Source: Aliivibrio sp. S4MY1 (lineage in GTDB: Bacteria; Pseudomonadota; Gammaproteobacteria; Enterobacterales; Vibrionaceae). From it: DNA of 64,000 bases. The stretch is taken from positions 1 through 64,000 of the forward strand of contig NZ_JARACP010000013.1 in assembly GCF_028765545.1 (NCBI RefSeq), in the 5' to 3' direction. The notes under the pieces are model-generated. The model was not told the DNA's origin. It searched no databases and saw only the letters and a program-made list of their open reading frames with translations. Position 1 is the first letter of the stretch, and each line of letters starts with the position of its first letter. A program made the translations under genes and the position numbers. Shown here piece by piece: positions 8,350 through 16,937 of the stretch.

Positions 8350-9522
8350 TTAGCTACTCAGCGCAACGTTAATTCGCAGCATCGCTTGAACTAACACTTC
8401 ACGAGGACAACCTAGGTTTAAACGAATAAACCCAGAGCCTTCACTGCCAAATGCAATCCCCATACTTGGAACAATGCCAGCCTCGACTAATTTCAATTCT
8501 AGCTCTTTGTCCGTTAATCCAAGAGAGCGGCAATCTACCCATGCTAAATATCCAGCTTCTGGAGGCGTAAAGCTCAGATCTGGCAGTTCGCGTTCAATAA
8601 AAGTTTCTAGGGTAGTAATGTTCTCTTGTAGATAGGTTTTTAGCTCGTTTAACCACGGGGCAGAGGTTTGGTAAGCAGCAGTGGCAGCACACATAGCCAA
8701 GCTATTATAAACATCCATACCATGAGCATCTAAACGACGAACTAAACGTGCTTTTAATTCTTGATTTGGGATCATGAAATTAGAAATACGCACAGAAGAC
8801 AAACCAAATGTTTTACTCGCTGCTGTTGCTACAATCAGTTTTTGTTGCAGATCTTCTGGTAATGACAATGCTGAATGGTAAGTGTTATCTCCCATCGCTA
8901 AATCGCCCCAGATCTCATCACTTAACAACCACACATCGTATTGATGACATAGCTCTGCTACCGCAGTTATCTCTTCTTTTGACCATGCTTTACCGACAGG
9001 GTTGTGAGGATTACAGAAGATCATCACTTTAGCACCTTGTTGGAAGCAAGATTCTAAATTAGCAAGGTCAATAGTGTAGTTTCCTTGTTGCTCAATTAAT
9101 GGGTTTTCAACTAATACGCGGTCATTAAATTCTACGATTTTACGAAACGAACCATAACCCGGTGTTTGCATTACCACTTTATCATTGGTATCTGTTAGCA
9201 ATTGAATTGCCATTGAAAGTCCTGGTAACACACCGTGTACCGTGGTTATCCATTCTTTTTTAATACCAATATTATGCTGCTCTTGATACCAGTTGATAAC
9301 GGCTTGGTAGTAGTCATTATTACGTTCAGCGTAGCCAAAAATACCATGGTCGATGCGGTTATGAAGCGCTTCTAATACTTGTGGTGGCGCTTGAAAGTCG
9401 TAATCAGACACCCACATAGGTAATCGGTCAGTGCCATCTAATCCGAGCTTTTCTTTCATGAAATCCCATTTTAATGAGCCGGTGTTACAACGGTTGTGAA
9501 TGCAGTCAAAAGAAGTTGTCAT
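8350..9522 (-). CDS. MalY/PatB-type aminotransferase-fold C-S lyase
   Basis: A 390-residue PLP enzyme of the MalY/PatB branch, which cleaves cystathionine or cysteine to pyruvate, ammonia and a thiol (beta-C-S lyase). Diagnostic features are LPMWVSDYDFQAPPQV at the N-terminus, FCNPHNPVGKAW, the LLSDEIWGDL aspartate segment and the PLP-lysine motif AASKTFGLSS. It is the second gene of a two-gene transcript with the nhaC-type antiporter (9-base gap). E. coli MalY also represses the maltose regulon through MalT, but no maltose genes are here. The LacI regulator and its palindromic operator sit directly upstream of the operon and probably control it. Confidence 0.85.
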   Translation of the reverse strand: MTTSFDCIHNRCNTGSLKWDFMKEKLGLDGTDRLPMWVSDYDFQAPPQVLEALHNRIDHGIFGYAERNNDYYQAVINWYQEQHNIGIKKEWITTVHGVLPGLSMAIQLLTDTNDKVVMQTPGYGSFRKIVEFNDRVLVENPLIEQQGNYTIDLANLESCFQQGAKVMIFCNPHNPVGKAWSKEEITAVAELCHQYDVWLLSDEIWGDLAMGDNTYHSALSLPEDLQQKLIVATAASKTFGLSSVRISNFMIPNQELKARLVRRLDAHGMDVYNSLAMCAATAAYQTSAPWLNELKTYLQENITTLETFIERELPDLSFTPPEAGYLAWVDCRSLGLTDKELELKLVEAGIVPSMGIAFGSEGSGFIRLNLGCPREVLVQAMLRINVALSS

Positions 9523-9531
9523 GAGATAGCC

Positions 9532-10986
9532 TTATTTTACGTCAACTGGAGATAATGAGTCGTTGTCTTGAGTTACTGGCGCTTTTGCAATACCAAAGCC
9601 AGTGAAACCATAAATGATGGCGAAGATAACACCGGTGTAGCACTGAATCGCCCATGGTAGATAATCAAGCGTTGCTACGCCTAGTGTGCTTGCCATGTAA
9701 ATACCTGCGGCAGTCCATGGAACCAGTGGTTCGATAATGGTGCCGGCATCTTCAATCGTTCTTGAAAGGTTTTTTGTGTCTAATCCCATTTTACGATAAG
9801 CGTTTTGGAATAATTCACCAGGGATTAATAGGGCAAGTTTGCCATCAGAAGTTGTGAATACCACAGTAATCGTAGCAATCACGGTTGATAGAATTAACTG
9901 GCCTGTGCTGTGGATCAGGTGTAAGAAGCGACCTAATACTACATTTAGCGCGCCAGTTAGACTTAAGATACCCGCGAAAGCGAAGGCACAAAACACAAGA
10001 AGAATCGTGCTCATCATAGAGAATAAGCCACCACGATTAAGCAGTTTTGCAATATCAGGAACCAAGCCGTCGGTTGCATGACCATTTGCATTTAACATAT
10101 CGATATTGAAACCATTAACAAACGCTTGAAGTGCTTGTTGTAGGCTGAAGCCTTGTAAAAACACACCGATAAGTAGGGCAAGAGCAGAAGCCGCAAGCAT
10201 CAATGGAAGTACTGGTTTTTTAGTGAATGCACCCCATAGGATCATCATTGGTGGCACAATTAATAGAATATTAAGGTTATATAGACTTTCTAATCCCGCA
10301 AGAATATCGAGTACTTTTTGAGGTTCGCTTACATTTGCCACATCACCGTATTGGCCAGCAAAGAAGAAGACAACAGAAGCGATAACAAAACCCGGTAGCG
10401 TTGTATAAAGCATGTGTTGAATATGTTCATATAAGGTTGTGCCAGAAACAATAGGTGCAAAGTTAGTTGAATCAGAAAGAGGGGAGATTTTATCACCAAA
10501 GTAAGCACCAGAAACCACTGCACCAGCTGCGGCTGCCATTGATACATCAAGACCTGCGGCAACACCCATTAGAGCAACACCGACCGTGCCTGCTGAGCCC
10601 CATGATGTACCTGTACATACAGAAACTACGCTGGTAACAAAGAAAGCGGCAATTAAAATATATTGAGGACTGATGACTTTTAATCCCCAATAAACCATAT
10701 AAGGAATGGTACCACTGACCATCCAACTTGCGATTAGGCCACCAACCGACACTAAAATTAAGATAACAGGCATTGCTTTCGCCAGTTTCTCAACAATGGC
10801 ATTCATTATTTCATCCCAGTTATATCCCATTTTATAAGCGATAAAACCGGTGAAGGTTGCTGAAGTAAGTAGCAGCGCTTCAATTTGTAGACTAAAGAGG
10901 CCGTATCCAATTGCTAGTAGACCAAACATGACTGCAATAGGTGCTATTGCGAGTGCAAATGATGGTAGAGGCTTTGATTGTGTCAT
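9532..10986 (-). CDS. NhaC-family Na+/H+ antiporter-like transporter
   Basis: A 484-residue inner-membrane protein with 11-12 hydrophobic segments. It carries NhaC hallmarks: TGTSWGSAGTVGVALMGVA, then VVSGAYFGDKISPLSDSTNFAP, and a late DAGTIIEPLVPWTAAGIYM segment. NhaC homologues exchange sodium for protons, and some exchange organic acids or amino acids (for example malate/lactate or arginine-type relatives). Pairing with a C-S lyase and a LacI-type repressor argues for uptake or exchange of a specific nutrient, perhaps a sulfur amino acid, rather than general pH homeostasis; this is inference. The promoter region holds an 18-bp palindromic LacI-type operator. Confidence 0.85.
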   Translation of the reverse strand: MTQSKPLPSFALAIAPIAVMFGLLAIGYGLFSLQIEALLLTSATFTGFIAYKMGYNWDEIMNAIVEKLAKAMPVILILVSVGGLIASWMVSGTIPYMVYWGLKVISPQYILIAAFFVTSVVSVCTGTSWGSAGTVGVALMGVAAGLDVSMAAAAGAVVSGAYFGDKISPLSDSTNFAPIVSGTTLYEHIQHMLYTTLPGFVIASVVFFFAGQYGDVANVSEPQKVLDILAGLESLYNLNILLIVPPMMILWGAFTKKPVLPLMLAASALALLIGVFLQGFSLQQALQAFVNGFNIDMLNANGHATDGLVPDIAKLLNRGGLFSMMSTILLVFCAFAFAGILSLTGALNVVLGRFLHLIHSTGQLILSTVIATITVVFTTSDGKLALLIPGELFQNAYRKMGLDTKNLSRTIEDAGTIIEPLVPWTAAGIYMASTLGVATLDYLPWAIQCYTGVIFAIIYGFTGFGIAKAPVTQDNDSLSPVDVK

Positions 10987-11083
10987 TGTTGTATTCCTCG
11001 TAAACAGATGTAGGGTTGTTTTGTTTTTATGAGGTCATAATAAGAGTTCTATTAATTAGAATATGAGAGATAGGTAACGCACT

Positions 11084-11101
11084 CATGTAAGCGCTTACAT
11101 G
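11084..11101. promoter_or_regulatory. LacI-family operator for nhaC-malY
   Basis: The sequence catgtaagcgcttacatg is an exact 18-bp palindrome with the central CG typical of LacI/GalR sites. It lies 98-115 bases before the nhaC-type start codon and just after the regulator gene's stop codon, so it probably controls nhaC-malY. Confidence 0.75.
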
Positions 11102-11123
11102 GGATTGTTACCTAAGATGTTCA

Positions 11124-12146
11124 TCACACTTTTAGGGCTTGCTTTGTTGAATAAGGTGCAGCAGTCTGGCGCTGAACTAAGGTGGCATTAAAGCAATGTT
11201 TTTGTGGTGGAATATAACCTGTGTTTTTTATTTTTAATGCTAAATCAGCAGCATAGCTCGACATTTCATCAATAGGATTGTGCATGGTGGTTAAGCGTGG
11301 ATAGAGATATCGAGCCAATAAAACATCGTCAAACCCAATAATAGAAATATCGTCTGGAACACGGATATTATTTTCATGCAAGCTTGCCATTAAACCGGCG
11401 GCCATTACATCGTTAAAGGTAACTACCGCTGTGATCTCGGGGCATTGAGTCAATAATTGTTCACCAGCCAGTTCTCCACCTTGTTCGCTAAAGTTCTGAT
11501 TAATAATCCAATTAGGCTCAATAGTAATGTTGGCCTCTTTCATCGCATCACGATAACCGTTCAGTCGCTCTGTTCTGTCTTCAATAGGGAGATCACTGGT
11601 GACACAGGCGATCTTTCGATGGCCTTGCTCAATTAAGTGAACTACAGATTCTTTTGCTCCTGCTCTATTATCGATATAGACAGAGCGGTTGGATATTTGC
11701 GGTATAGTGCGATTAAGCAATACCATTGAGGGTAATTGGGCGCTGTATCTAAGTAGGGTGGCATCGTCTAGCATTTTGGCGTGAACCACCATGGCTTCAC
11801 ATCCTTGGCTGATTAAAAAATCCAATCCTTCTTTTTCTCTTTGTGCGTCATGGCCGCCGCTTACTACAACTAATTGGCATTTATGTTTACGGGCGACTTC
11901 TTCTACGTTTTTGGCTATTAGGGCAAAGAAAGGATCAGCAAGATTACCCGTTAATAACCCAAGCGTGTTATTGGTCTTTTTTGCTAGCGCACTGGCTCGT
12001 GCATCTCGTTGGTAATTGAGTTCACGAATAGCATTTTGTACTCGTTCAAGAGTGACAGGCTCAACATAAGCAGAGTTATTGATTACGCGGGAGACGGTAG
12101 CAGTAGAAACCCCTGCTAATTTTGCAACGTCACTGATTGTCGCCAT
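11124..12146 (-). CDS. LacI/GalR-family transcriptional regulator
   Basis: A 340-residue repressor. The first ~56 residues are the LacI DNA-binding headpiece (TISDVAKLAGVSTATVSRVIN, then a hinge helix with RASALAKK). The remainder is a periplasmic-binding-protein-like effector domain (GLLTGNLADPFFALI, ITAVVTFNDVMAAGL, DDISIIGFDDVLLARYLYPRLTT). The gene lies upstream of nhaC-malY on the same strand with a 137-base gap containing a perfect operator, so local control of that operon is likely. The effector is unknown. It is divergent from cpdP; the 201 bases between them hold both promoters. Confidence 0.92.
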   Translation of the reverse strand: MATISDVAKLAGVSTATVSRVINNSAYVEPVTLERVQNAIRELNYQRDARASALAKKTNNTLGLLTGNLADPFFALIAKNVEEVARKHKCQLVVVSGGHDAQREKEGLDFLISQGCEAMVVHAKMLDDATLLRYSAQLPSMVLLNRTIPQISNRSVYIDNRAGAKESVVHLIEQGHRKIACVTSDLPIEDRTERLNGYRDAMKEANITIEPNWIINQNFSEQGGELAGEQLLTQCPEITAVVTFNDVMAAGLMASLHENNIRVPDDISIIGFDDVLLARYLYPRLTTMHNPIDEMSSYAADLALKIKNTGYIPPQKHCFNATLVQRQTAAPYSTKQALKV

Positions 12147-12347
12147 GATTACAACTTAGGTGGTTAACATTAAGCCGGAGTGTAGCGCGGATTTATCGGT
12201 AAAGATGTTAGGAGTATCAAATTCTGTGGAGCATGTTGCTTATAATTACTTTCTTATCAATAGTATTAAATATTTAATACTCCATTCATTTATCTCATTG
12301 TATTATCTGACTGAGCACAAGGGTGTGCGACTTTATTAAGGTTAGCT

Positions 12348-13340
12348 ATGTTTAAAAATAAATTAGCAGTGTTATTTACGTGTTTGTCTGTGTTTTCTTT
12401 TTCGGCTCAATCAGCGGTTTTTGATACCGTTACGTTAGGGAGTAAAGGGGGGATTCAAGATGGCAATTTAACGGCTTTTTTAATTAAAAGTGAGGTGGAT
12501 TCTAATTTTGTTATGCTTGATGCAGGCTCTGTTGTTAATGGGTTAATTGTGTCAGAGCAGAAAGGAGCATTTAAAGATATTACTGTGCCAGATGACTCAC
12601 CCTATACCAAAGTAGGTTACCTATTAAAGGATAAGATTAAGGGTTACTTTATTAGTCATGCGCATTTAGATCATGTTGCCGGTCTAATTATCTCTTCTCC
12701 TGATGACAGTAAAAAACCGATATATGGATTAGAGGCGACAAATAAAGATCTCATGAAGAATTACTTTAATTGGTCAGCATGGCCTAATTTTGGTAACAAA
12801 GGTGAAGGCTTTAAGCTGAACAAATACAACTATGTGGATCTTCAACCGGGTGTTTGGAGTCCGATAGCTGAAACAACAATGAGTGTGATGTCATTGCCTT
12901 TGTCTCATTCTGGTGGGCAATCTACGGTCTTTATTCTAAAAGATAGTGAAGGGGATGTATTTGCTTATTTTGGTGATACAGGGCCTGATGAAGTAGAGAA
13001 AAGTTCGGCAATGAAAACGGCGTGGTCTGCTTTAGCTCCTTTTGTAAAACAAGAGAAGTTAAAGGGGATTATTATTGAAGTTTCTTTTACCAACGAAACT
13101 CCTGATAAATCTTTGTTTGGACATTTAACGCCAAACTGGTTAGTTAAAGAATTAAGTGTGCTTGAAGGAATTAATGGTAAAGGCTCTTTAAAAGATCTAA
13201 ACGTAGTCATAAGTCACATCAAATACAGCTTAAAGAATAGTGAAGATCCTAAAGTGATTATCAAAAAGCAGTTAGCAGAAGCAAATAATCTAGGTGTAAA
13301 CTTTATTTTTCCTGAGCAAGGTGATTCATTGCAGTTTTAA
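12348..13340 (+). CDS. cpdP: Periplasmic 3',5'-cyclic-nucleotide phosphodiesterase
   Basis: Class II cyclic-nucleotide phosphodiesterase that hydrolyses 3',5'-cAMP in the periplasm. The 330-residue length and a ~22-residue signal peptide (ending near AQSA) match CpdP described from V. fischeri. The metallo-beta-lactamase-like fold shows the class II signature HAHLDH at residues 104-109, then LSHSGG and FGDTGPD, all metal-site segments. Acting outside the cytoplasm, it would let the cell use extracellular cAMP as a source of purine and phosphate, or remove a host signal. It is monocistronic and converges on an RCC1-like lipoprotein gene. Recognition is strong. Confidence 0.95.
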   Translation: MFKNKLAVLFTCLSVFSFSAQSAVFDTVTLGSKGGIQDGNLTAFLIKSEVDSNFVMLDAGSVVNGLIVSEQKGAFKDITVPDDSPYTKVGYLLKDKIKGYFISHAHLDHVAGLIISSPDDSKKPIYGLEATNKDLMKNYFNWSAWPNFGNKGEGFKLNKYNYVDLQPGVWSPIAETTMSVMSLPLSHSGGQSTVFILKDSEGDVFAYFGDTGPDEVEKSSAMKTAWSALAPFVKQEKLKGIIIEVSFTNETPDKSLFGHLTPNWLVKELSVLEGINGKGSLKDLNVVISHIKYSLKNSEDPKVIIKKQLAEANNLGVNFIFPEQGDSLQF

Positions 13341-13358
13341 AAAAGTCATTGTAAAAAT

Positions 13359-13386
13359 GGATATGGTCAATACAAAGACCATATCC
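13359..13386. terminator. Hairpin between cpdP and the RCC1-like gene
   Basis: Perfect 10-bp stem (ggatatggtc / gaccatatcc) with an 8-base loop between convergent stop codons. T-runs lie a little further out on both sides, so termination strength is uncertain. Confidence 0.65.
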
Positions 13387-13406
13387 ACGCATTTGTTTTT
13401 TATCTC

Positions 13407-15329
13407 TTAAATCGTCGTCTCTATCTTTTTAAGCACGGCGATCTCATTGGGTACATCAATGTTATAAATATGTCCTTGGTCAGTATAAATAGTAAACCCT
13501 GTTTTATGTGGGAATACTTTATCAACTTTTCCAGGTAATTTTATATTTGTTAAACCAGCACCAAGCTCTTTAAATCCCCATGAGTTAAGGATAAAGTGAG
13601 GAGAGGATTCTCGCTTTGCTTTTTCTGTTAATAAATAAGCGCCTTCATTTGATGTGAAAGAGGTAACATTATCTGGAGATGCTTTTATAAATGCATCAGA
13701 GAACCCTACATGACTCGGTCTATTTTGGTCATAATAATAATATTTAATATATTCACCAAATTGTATCTCGGCTGCAATATCCCATATTCCTTGCCATGAA
13801 GTAATATCACCATCTTGTCGTATGGTTGAATACCCGCTTGTGTTTGTTTTTATATCTACGATATTGGTTAATTCATTTGCATGGTTAACTTTATCTGAGT
13901 AAATATTACCTCCACTGAAGATAGTTCCCCATGTAATAACATCACCATCAAGAGTTAAGGCCGCAAAAGAACCAGACGCGCCAACGATTTTTTTAACATT
14001 GGTCAGTTCAGTATCTAATTTATGCTCAGAGTGTTTTTTTTCTGGTGAATAATACGCAGGAATAGACACTTGCTCATAACCTCGGCCACATATCGGATCA
14101 TAAGCTGGTTCATAGTCAGGATCATATATATCGCTTGAGTCATAGTCTGGTTCATTATTTTTTACAGGTACGCATTTCTTACTGGCTTTAAAGTAAGTTT
14201 GCTCAAAACTATAATAATCATAGATGAATTCACCACCTTGAGTTCTGCTTCCCCAAGCACCAACGGTTCCATCTAGTCTAAGAAAAGCAAAAGCACTATC
14301 ATTTGCAATAATATTCGCTACATTTTGGCTAACTAATTCGCCTTGTGCTTTTGCTAGTTTTCCCCATCGATATAGATTACCTTGTTCAGTTAAAAGCGCG
14401 TAGTTACCTTTATAATCGTATTTTAGCTCTACAAGATTCTTTATATCGCCTTGTATATCACTGCATGATATTTTTCCGCTATCTTCAATTAAGCAAGCTT
14501 TGTCTTCTTCTGTTTGAATAATAGTACTGCTTTCACTCGTTAACATATCAATACCATTATCGATAGTTAACTTTTTAGTTGTGCCTTTAGTATTACCAAT
14601 AATATAAACATTACCTGTATTTGTTAATATTGAAAAATAGTTAGTTGCTGCAGTGACTTGTTTAACGCCTTCAGCGTTGATTGCATCAATTAAATCAACA
14701 TTATCTTTTATTTTTGGACCCCAAAGGTAGAAGTCACCATTATTTTTTATACCAGAGAAGGCATTAGCATGTGCATAGATGGCGATAAACTGATGATTAT
14801 CCATTGATGGGATTTTTTCAAAACGTCTTTCTGCTTGATAAGCGTATTTTCCATCAAGAATATGGTTCCATTCTATAACTTGACCAGTATTAAGCAGAGT
14901 CACTTTACTATAACTATTTTCTACTTGTTGAATAGGAAATGCCTTAGTAAATGTTTTAATGAATGGCTCGGTTACTTGTTCTTTATAATTAAGTTGAGCT
15001 GATACAACAATAGGCGAAAGGTGTTCATTTTCTTTCAACTGATATTCACAATCATTTGAAACAGTAATGTTATCTATCATCCAATTGCAAGATATGGTTT
15101 CTGAACCATCTGTAATATTATCTGTAGAAAATACGACTTTTAAATGGTCTTGGTTAGAGTAATCATTTATTTTGTCTGGATAAATAATTGACTTTAAACT
15201 GATGCCATCAAGATTTACTGTTTTTTCTGGCGTTGTTACATGATTAACTACGGTTTTATTGTCGGAGGAGCTGTCACCACCACACCCAAATAAAGATAAA
15301 GCAAGCAAAGCAGTTAAGGTATATTTCAT
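13407..15329 (-). CDS. RCC1-like beta-propeller lipoprotein
   Basis: A 640-residue lipoprotein with an LFGC lipobox (Cys16) followed by a Gly/Ser/Asp-rich tether. An Ig-like N-terminal region covers ~30-140. From about residue 145 onward short units recur with the RCC1/BLIP-II pattern: a hydrophobic stretch, a polar turn with Gly, a hydrophobic triplet and Trp-Gly (for example DFYLWG, NLYRWG, TVGAWG, DVITWG, DITSW). At least seven such blades are visible, consistent with a seven-bladed propeller. An acidic, tyrosine-rich insertion with repeated DYDPxY-like units lies near residues 400-420. RCC1-fold proteins are protein-interaction platforms; no enzymatic function is indicated. Probably surface- or periplasm-exposed; the role is unknown. 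Confidence 0.75.
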   Translation of the reverse strand: MKYTLTALLALSLFGCGGDSSSDNKTVVNHVTTPEKTVNLDGISLKSIIYPDKINDYSNQDHLKVVFSTDNITDGSETISCNWMIDNITVSNDCEYQLKENEHLSPIVVSAQLNYKEQVTEPFIKTFTKAFPIQQVENSYSKVTLLNTGQVIEWNHILDGKYAYQAERRFEKIPSMDNHQFIAIYAHANAFSGIKNNGDFYLWGPKIKDNVDLIDAINAEGVKQVTAATNYFSILTNTGNVYIIGNTKGTTKKLTIDNGIDMLTSESSTIIQTEEDKACLIEDSGKISCSDIQGDIKNLVELKYDYKGNYALLTEQGNLYRWGKLAKAQGELVSQNVANIIANDSAFAFLRLDGTVGAWGSRTQGGEFIYDYYSFEQTYFKASKKCVPVKNNEPDYDSSDIYDPDYEPAYDPICGRGYEQVSIPAYYSPEKKHSEHKLDTELTNVKKIVGASGSFAALTLDGDVITWGTIFSGGNIYSDKVNHANELTNIVDIKTNTSGYSTIRQDGDITSWQGIWDIAAEIQFGEYIKYYYYDQNRPSHVGFSDAFIKASPDNVTSFTSNEGAYLLTEKAKRESSPHFILNSWGFKELGAGLTNIKLPGKVDKVFPHKTGFTIYTDQGHIYNIDVPNEIAVLKKIETTI

Positions 15330-15363
15330 AATATGTAATTCTATTTTAATTTATATAAGTATA

Positions 15364-15380
15364 TGTTCATATTGTGAACA
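15364..15380. promoter_or_regulatory. Inverted repeat before the RCC1-like gene
   Basis: Arms tgttca and tgaaca with a 5-base spacer lie 35-51 bases before the start codon. The position suits an operator or promoter element; the binding protein is unknown. Confidence 0.35.
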
Positions 15381-15537
15381 AGCAGCGTTATTATCGACAT
15401 GCTACATTAAGGCTATTATTTATAAGTGCCTTTTGGTGAATAGTATTTTATAAGCGAGGTAAATGCTAGGTATAAATTACTTCACTTGGTGAATGTAAAA
15501 GTAATTGAAAAATGATAATACAAAGTATTGATAGATT

Positions 15538-15657
15538 TGGGTTAAACCAATTAAAGAGGACGAAGTAAGTCACCGTTTCCAAGTGTGTGAAGCAACCTTT
15601 AATTACGTAGCAATTGATTCAAACGGAAAACCACGCGCAATTCCAAAGCACTCTTAA
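15538..15657 (+). pseudogene. C-terminal remnant of a YciA-type acyl-CoA thioesterase
   Basis: An open frame without a start codon ends at TAA 15655-15657. The ~39 codons read like the C-terminus of YciA-family hotdog thioesterases: SHRFQVCEATFNYVAID followed by NGKPRAIP. An in-frame stop lies at 15532-15534 and no upstream hotdog core is visible, so only the tail survives. A terminator follows 65 bases later, as expected for the original gene's end. The 230 bases between the RCC1-like gene and this remnant are otherwise featureless. Family assignment is by motif memory and should be tested by translated search. Confidence 0.6.
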
Positions 15658-15722
15658 TGGGTATTGGTCTTAAGTAGAGCTTACACATGCAGTGGTGATC
15701 TCTATTTAATATCAAAAAAAAT

Positions 15723-15760
15723 AACAGCCTGCTCAATGAGGATTGAGCAGGCTGTTTTTT
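15723..15760. terminator. Strong bidirectional terminator
   Basis: Perfect 14-bp stem (aacagcctgctcaa / ttgagcaggctgtt) with a 6-base loop and a T-run on the plus strand; an A-run before it gives a T-run on the minus strand. It would end the DUF417 transcript and the old thioesterase transcript. Confidence 0.92.
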
Positions 15761-15765
15761 ATTAA

Positions 15766-16218
15766 TTATGCGTGTTTTTTATTATGCTCAATCACTAGTA
15801 ATGATATAGAGATAAACACAATGTCTTTAAGTAAAAAGAAGTTGGTTGTTAATACGCCATCAACGACTTTCCATGTATTCGGTGTAGTTGCTAAGAAGCT
15901 AAGTGTCGCAATAAATGTAAGTAAGGCAAGGATCCCTGAATAGTAACCAATTTTAGGATTAAAAAAGCCTGCGATAAGTCCTATTGCAATTACAATTTCA
16001 GTCAATCCAATGATATTCGATACCATTTGTACTGACATAAATCCGTATATCCAGCCCATTAAAGGGTGATTTGCAACTAACGGCTCTATAGCTGCCGCTT
16101 CTGTTGGGGTAAATTTAAAAATACCTATCCAAAGTAGGGTAAGTACGACACCAAAGACCCCAATTTTATAACCTAACGAGGTTTCTGCTGAGATGGCTTT
16201 ATAATTTTGAGTATTCAT
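15766..16218 (-). CDS. DUF417 (YkgB/RclC-type) membrane protein
   Basis: A 150-residue integral membrane protein with four hydrophobic helices. The LLWIGIFKFTPTEAAAIEPLV segment and the conserved HPLMGWIYG loop identify the DUF417 family, to which E. coli YkgB/RclC belongs. RclC is induced by reactive chlorine species, which suggests an envelope oxidative-stress role, though the biochemical activity is unknown. Its promoter region is shared with the divergent tetR gene and holds two copies of a palindromic site, so TetR very probably represses it. The same site precedes the glutaredoxin gene downstream. Confidence 0.8.
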   Translation of the reverse strand: MNTQNYKAISAETSLGYKIGVFGVVLTLLWIGIFKFTPTEAAAIEPLVANHPLMGWIYGFMSVQMVSNIIGLTEIVIAIGLIAGFFNPKIGYYSGILALLTFIATLSFLATTPNTWKVVDGVLTTNFFLLKDIVFISISLLVIEHNKKHA

Positions 16219-16235
16219 TTTTATCTCCTGATTAA

Positions 16236-16256
16236 TAAACTAAACTGTTTAGTTTA
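16236..16256. promoter_or_regulatory. TetR operator, copy 1
   Basis: Exact inverted repeat: taaactaaac, one central base, gtttagttta. It lies 18-38 bases before the DUF417 start codon, where bound repressor would block transcription. This is the best-preserved of three copies. Confidence 0.8.
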
Positions 16257-16291
16257 ATTTAGCGTTTATTTTGATACTGTCAATCAGTTTT

Positions 16292-16312
16292 TGAACTAAA
16301 CAGTTTATTTTG
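16292..16312. promoter_or_regulatory. TetR operator, copy 2
   Basis: Left half tgaactaaac and right half gtttattttg match copy 1 with a few substitutions, at the same one-base spacing. It lies 32-52 bases before the tetR start codon, suiting autorepression. Confidence 0.65.
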
Positions 16313-16343
16313 CTAAAATCACAGCATTAATGGAGAGTGATGT

Positions 16344-16904
16344 ATGAAAGAAGAAAAAAGAATAAACGCACTTAAAAAGACGATAGAACTGTGCGCATTA
16401 CATGGTTTTCATGGTACGAGTATGGATAAAATTACCGCAGCGACGGGGTTATCTAAAGCGACCATATATAAGTATTTTCAATCTAAAGAGAATTTAATTG
16501 CCAACGCATTAGAGTTGTTTAGCCAACAATCTCTTTCTCATGTTCAAGCTTTGTTTGAAAATACAGAACTAACATTAGAAGAAAAAATTGCGTTTCGTTT
16601 TGAAGGTCTTGCTGGCTGTATTGATATCGAATCATTTAATGGTTGTTATTTTCAATTGGCATACAGTGAATACAGCAGTGAAGATAAAGGTATTACTGAG
16701 GTAAGCGCACAATACAAACAACGCACACAAGAGCTATTAATCGAGTTATTTAAAAGACACTATATTAAAGATGCAGAATTGAAGGCCAAAAAAGCAGGGT
16801 TAGTTTATAACGGATTATTGGCATCGTTACAGTTAACAAAAGATGCAGAGCTTATTGAATTAGCTCACCAAATGTTTTTAGGGATCATCTTTAAATCTGA
16901 ATAA
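16344..16904 (+). CDS. TetR-family transcriptional repressor
   Basis: A 186-residue repressor. Residues ~1-50 form the TetR helix-turn-helix (ALHGFHGTSMDKITAATG, then LSKATIYKYFQSKENLI). The C-terminal helical domain holds the effector site; cysteines near residues 92 and 101 could be redox-active but this is speculative. It is divergent from the DUF417 gene and in line with the VOC, glutaredoxin and TVP38 genes. Three palindromic copies flank these genes. Together this indicates a local regulon, with an electrophile or oxidant as the plausible signal, judging from the target genes. The inducer has not been identified from sequence. Confidence 0.9.
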   Translation: MKEEKRINALKKTIELCALHGFHGTSMDKITAATGLSKATIYKYFQSKENLIANALELFSQQSLSHVQALFENTELTLEEKIAFRFEGLAGCIDIESFNGCYFQLAYSEYSSEDKGITEVSAQYKQRTQELLIELFKRHYIKDAELKAKKAGLVYNGLLASLQLTKDAELIELAHQMFLGIIFKSE

Positions 16905-16937
16905 TGTTTTACGTTTTTGTTTCATAGGGAATGAATA

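Noticed and set aside
15743-15943. 66-residue plus-strand ORF
   Set aside because: It starts within a strong terminator and runs antisense to the DUF417 gene.
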